Assembly: GCA_003162425.1 (NCBI GenBank)
Contig: PMOK01000047.1
Coordinates: 5,229-48,563 of the forward strand
DNA length: 43,335 nt
Direction of reading: 5' to 3'
From: Bryobacterales bacterium
GTDB lineage: Bacteria; Acidobacteriota; Terriglobia; Bryobacterales; Bryobacteraceae
Each line of letters starts with the position of its first letter. Position 1 is the first letter of the stretch. The position numbers and the translations under genes were made by a program. This document shows positions 41,458 through 43,335 of the stretch, piece after piece. The notes under the pieces were generated by a model that saw only the letters and a program-made list of their open reading frames with translations, was not told where the DNA came from and did not search any database.

Positions 41458-42845
41458 TCTACGCGGTGGTGCTGGCTATTGTGGTGGGCACGCTATGCGC
41501 CGTTACCATCGTCAAAACTCGGTCGGTGAAGAATCAGGCGGATTTCTTGGTAGCTGGCCGCAAGTTGCCATGGCCCGTTTTGGTATTTACACTGCTGTCT
41601 TCCTGGATCGGAGCGGGCAGCCTTTTCGCCGGTGCAGAAAACGCGTACAAGAACGGCTTCGCGGCGCTCTGGCAAGGGGCTGGTGGATGGGCCGGCCTTA
41701 TCGTCATCGCGCTGATCGCAGGTCGCGCGCGGCGATTCGCGCAATTTACCGTTCCCGATCTTCTCGAGGTCAGATATAACGCTGCTGCGCGCGTGATGGG
41801 AACCATCGCAATCGTTATTTCTTACACCGTGATCGCCAGCTATCAGTTCAAGGGCGGCGGCGACATCCTGCATCTCATCTTTCCAGACGCCATCTCGCGG
41901 GATCAGGGGATGTGCATCATCGCAGCCTTCGTTATTGTGTTCACCGCAGCCGCCGGCATGGCCTCCATTGCGTACCTCGATCTTGTCATTGGCGCGCTGG
42001 TGACCACAATTGTCATTGTTGCCGTTCCGATGGTGCTCGAGAAAGCCGGAGGCTGGCAGCATGTCACCGCAGTCCTTCCCCCCACGCATTTTCAAGTGTT
42101 CGGTAACCTGACTGTGCTACAAGCATTTGGATTGATGATTCCCACCATGCTGCTTCTGGTTGGTAATCAGGGGATGTATCAGAAGTTCTTTTCCGCACGG
42201 TCAGAACAAGACGCTAAGTTCGCGGTCTACGGATGGATTGTCGGAACTCTGTTGCTGGAGACCCTGCTGGTTACGCTGGCGGTGATCGGCAGCTCGCTAT
42301 TCCAGACGGACAAGCCGCGCGAGATCATTCCCATCACTGCATTCAAGGGCCTTCCCTCGCTGGTGGGCGCCATTTTGCTGGGTGGAATCTTCGCGAAGGT
42401 AATCTCAACCGCCAACAATTATTTGTTCTCACCAGCCACGAATCTCATTCACGACGTTTACGGCCGGTTCGTCAACCCCACTGCTTCCGAACGCCGCAAG
42501 CTGGTCATATCCAGAGTGATTGTGGTGTTACTCGGTCTTTTTGCGCTGTTGCAAGCTACCCGGTTCGAATCCATTTTGAAAGCTGCGCTGTACGCTTATA
42601 CGGTCTATGGGGCAGCGGTGACGCCCGTCGTGATGGCAGTCTTTTTTTGGAAGCGGGCGACCACTGTGGCCGCTATCACATCCATCGCGTTAGGAACAGC
42701 AGTAACGGTCGGCTGGAATCTGGCAGGCTTCGATCTGGATGCGGTTTATCCGGCCTTGGGCGCCTCCGTCATCAGCTTGATCGTTATCAGCCTGATGACG
42801 TCGCCCCCACCGCCAGAGAAGTGGAAACCATTCTTCGAGACTTAA
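41454..42845 (+). CDS. sodium:solute symporter (SSS family)
   Basis: 463 aa with about thirteen hydrophobic segments. Family features: VKNQADFLVAGRKLPWPVLVFTLLSSWIGAGSLFAGAENAYKNG, PDLLEVRYNAAARVMG, and GGIFAKVISTANNYLFSPATNLIHDVY. ATG overlaps the previous TGA as ATGA, so translation is coupled to the Wzt-type gene. Moves an organic solute with sodium; substrate not readable. Confidence 0.92.
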   Translation: MIYAVVLAIVVGTLCAVTIVKTRSVKNQADFLVAGRKLPWPVLVFTLLSSWIGAGSLFAGAENAYKNGFAALWQGAGGWAGLIVIALIAGRARRFAQFTVPDLLEVRYNAAARVMGTIAIVISYTVIASYQFKGGGDILHLIFPDAISRDQGMCIIAAFVIVFTAAAGMASIAYLDLVIGALVTTIVIVAVPMVLEKAGGWQHVTAVLPPTHFQVFGNLTVLQAFGLMIPTMLLLVGNQGMYQKFFSARSEQDAKFAVYGWIVGTLLLETLLVTLAVIGSSLFQTDKPREIIPITAFKGLPSLVGAILLGGIFAKVISTANNYLFSPATNLIHDVYGRFVNPTASERRKLVISRVIVVLLGLFALLQATRFESILKAALYAYTVYGAAVTPVVMAVFFWKRATTVAAITSIALGTAVTVGWNLAGFDLDAVYPALGASVISLIVISLMTSPPPPEKWKPFFET

Positions 42846-42847
42846 AT

Positions 42848-43335
42848 ATGCAAATAGAGGGAATTCAGAAAGCGCTTCGAGAGGAAAAGCTGGATGGCTG
42901 GTTGTTCTTCGACCATCACCACAGAGATCCGCTGGCCTACCGAATTTTGAACTTGGGCTCCGGCCGAATCGCCACCCGTCGCTGGTATTACTTGATTCCC
43001 GCGCAAGGCGAGCCAAAAGGATTGGTGCACGCAATTGAATCCGGCGTGCTGGCAGGTTTGCCGGGAGAGATGGAAATATATTCCAGCTGGGCTGCCCAGA
43101 CCGATGGCCTCAGTACATTGCTCAAAGGCTGCCGCCGGGTCGCGATGCAATACTCGCCCAATTGCGCCATTCCGTACGTCTCGTTGATAGATGGCGGGAC
43201 ATTGGAGTTAGTGCGCGGCACGGGCGTCGAGGTGGTGAGCTCGGCCAACCTAATCCAGCTATTCGAATCGCGCTGGACGGCTGAGCAGTTGGAGATGCAT
43301 CTGGAAGCCGGCCGTCGTGTGGACCGCGTGCGCGC
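42848..43335 (+). CDS. M24 family (Xaa-Pro) peptidase, N-terminal part
   Basis: Open frame from ATG 42848 to the window edge, at least 162 codons. It begins MQIEGIQKALREEKLDGWLF and continues FDHHHRDPLAYRILNLGSGRIATRRWYYLIPAQGEPKGLVH, the creatinase-like N-terminal domain; ESRWTAEQLEMHLEAGRRVDRVR leads into the catalytic pita-bread domain, which is outside. Starts 2 nt after the symporter stop, so same operon. An amino acid or dipeptide uptake/cleavage pair is conceivable. Confidence 0.85.
   Translation, partial: MQIEGIQKALREEKLDGWLFFDHHHRDPLAYRILNLGSGRIATRRWYYLIPAQGEPKGLVHAIESGVLAGLPGEMEIYSSWAAQTDGLSTLLKGCRRVAMQYSPNCAIPYVSLIDGGTLELVRGTGVEVVSSANLIQLFESRWTAEQLEMHLEAGRRVDRVR

Noticed and set aside
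1..43335. CRISPR array, tRNA or rRNA genes, insertion sequences
   Set aside because: No regularly spaced repeats, no tRNA or rRNA sequence and no transposase were found on reading; the short repeats seen are intergenic palindromes and small tandems.

Overview
The window looks like a chromosomal piece of a soil-type acidobacterium of the Solibacter/Bryobacter kind. This is inferred from the GC-rich codon use, the dispersed palindromic intergenic repeats, the large TPR and TPR-FG-GAP-ASPIC secreted proteins, the ACR3/ArsM arsenic genes, and a 150-residue protein of a type I associate with this group. No rRNA, tRNA, CRISPR array or insertion sequence was seen. No gap between genes exceeds 300 bases.

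Layout. (1) 54-1593, minus strand: a secreted Cys-containing small protein and a DUF3179 membrane protein whose reading frame runs through an in-frame TGA. The TGA stands at the first Cys of a conserved CxxC and is followed at once by a hairpin with a GGUCU loop and a 5' bulge, so this is very probably a selenoprotein. (2) 1680-4638, minus strand: fmdB-like zinc ribbon, rpsA (with a clear sigma-70 promoter), HU/IHF and a HIT protein. (3) 4787-7615, minus strand: an arsenic operon arsR-arsM-acr3-arsC. (4) 7728-12987, plus strand: a class A penicillin-binding protein and two exported TPR proteins. (5) 13170-15128: a conserved 150-aa protein divergent from glycerol kinase, with overlapping -10 elements in a 21-bp gap. 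(6) 15172-23261: an S9 peptidase (minus), then acyl-CoA synthetase, TPR/FG-GAP/ASPIC protein, sugar-phosphate isomerase-like protein and MgtC (plus).

(7) 23388-40167, plus strand: a compact cassette for a complete tailed particle. It runs possible small terminase, large terminase, DUF4055-type portal, scaffold, P22-like coat, a small protein, adaptor, tail terminator-like, tail tube, tail chaperone G/GT, short tape measure, two distal-tail proteins, a tail hub with a putative Fe-S Cys set, and a glycosidase-like tail-tip protein. I see no integrase, repressor, replication, lysis or attachment site here, and no broken gene. Gene order follows that of gene transfer agents such as RcGTA, so this is either a GTA-like domesticated element or the structural half of a prophage. 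The chaperone gene carries a textbook -1 frameshift site (A AAA AAC then TGA) with a strong stem 4 nt downstream.

(8) 40207-43335, plus strand: a Wzt-type ABC ATPase without its permease, a sodium:solute symporter, and the start of an M24 peptidase cut by the window edge.

The best candidates for new biology are the DUF3179 selenoprotein with its SECIS element, the GTA-like cassette with its frameshift signal, and the cloverleaf-forming intergenic repeat present in two full copies and one partial copy between 6.3 and 13.2 kb.
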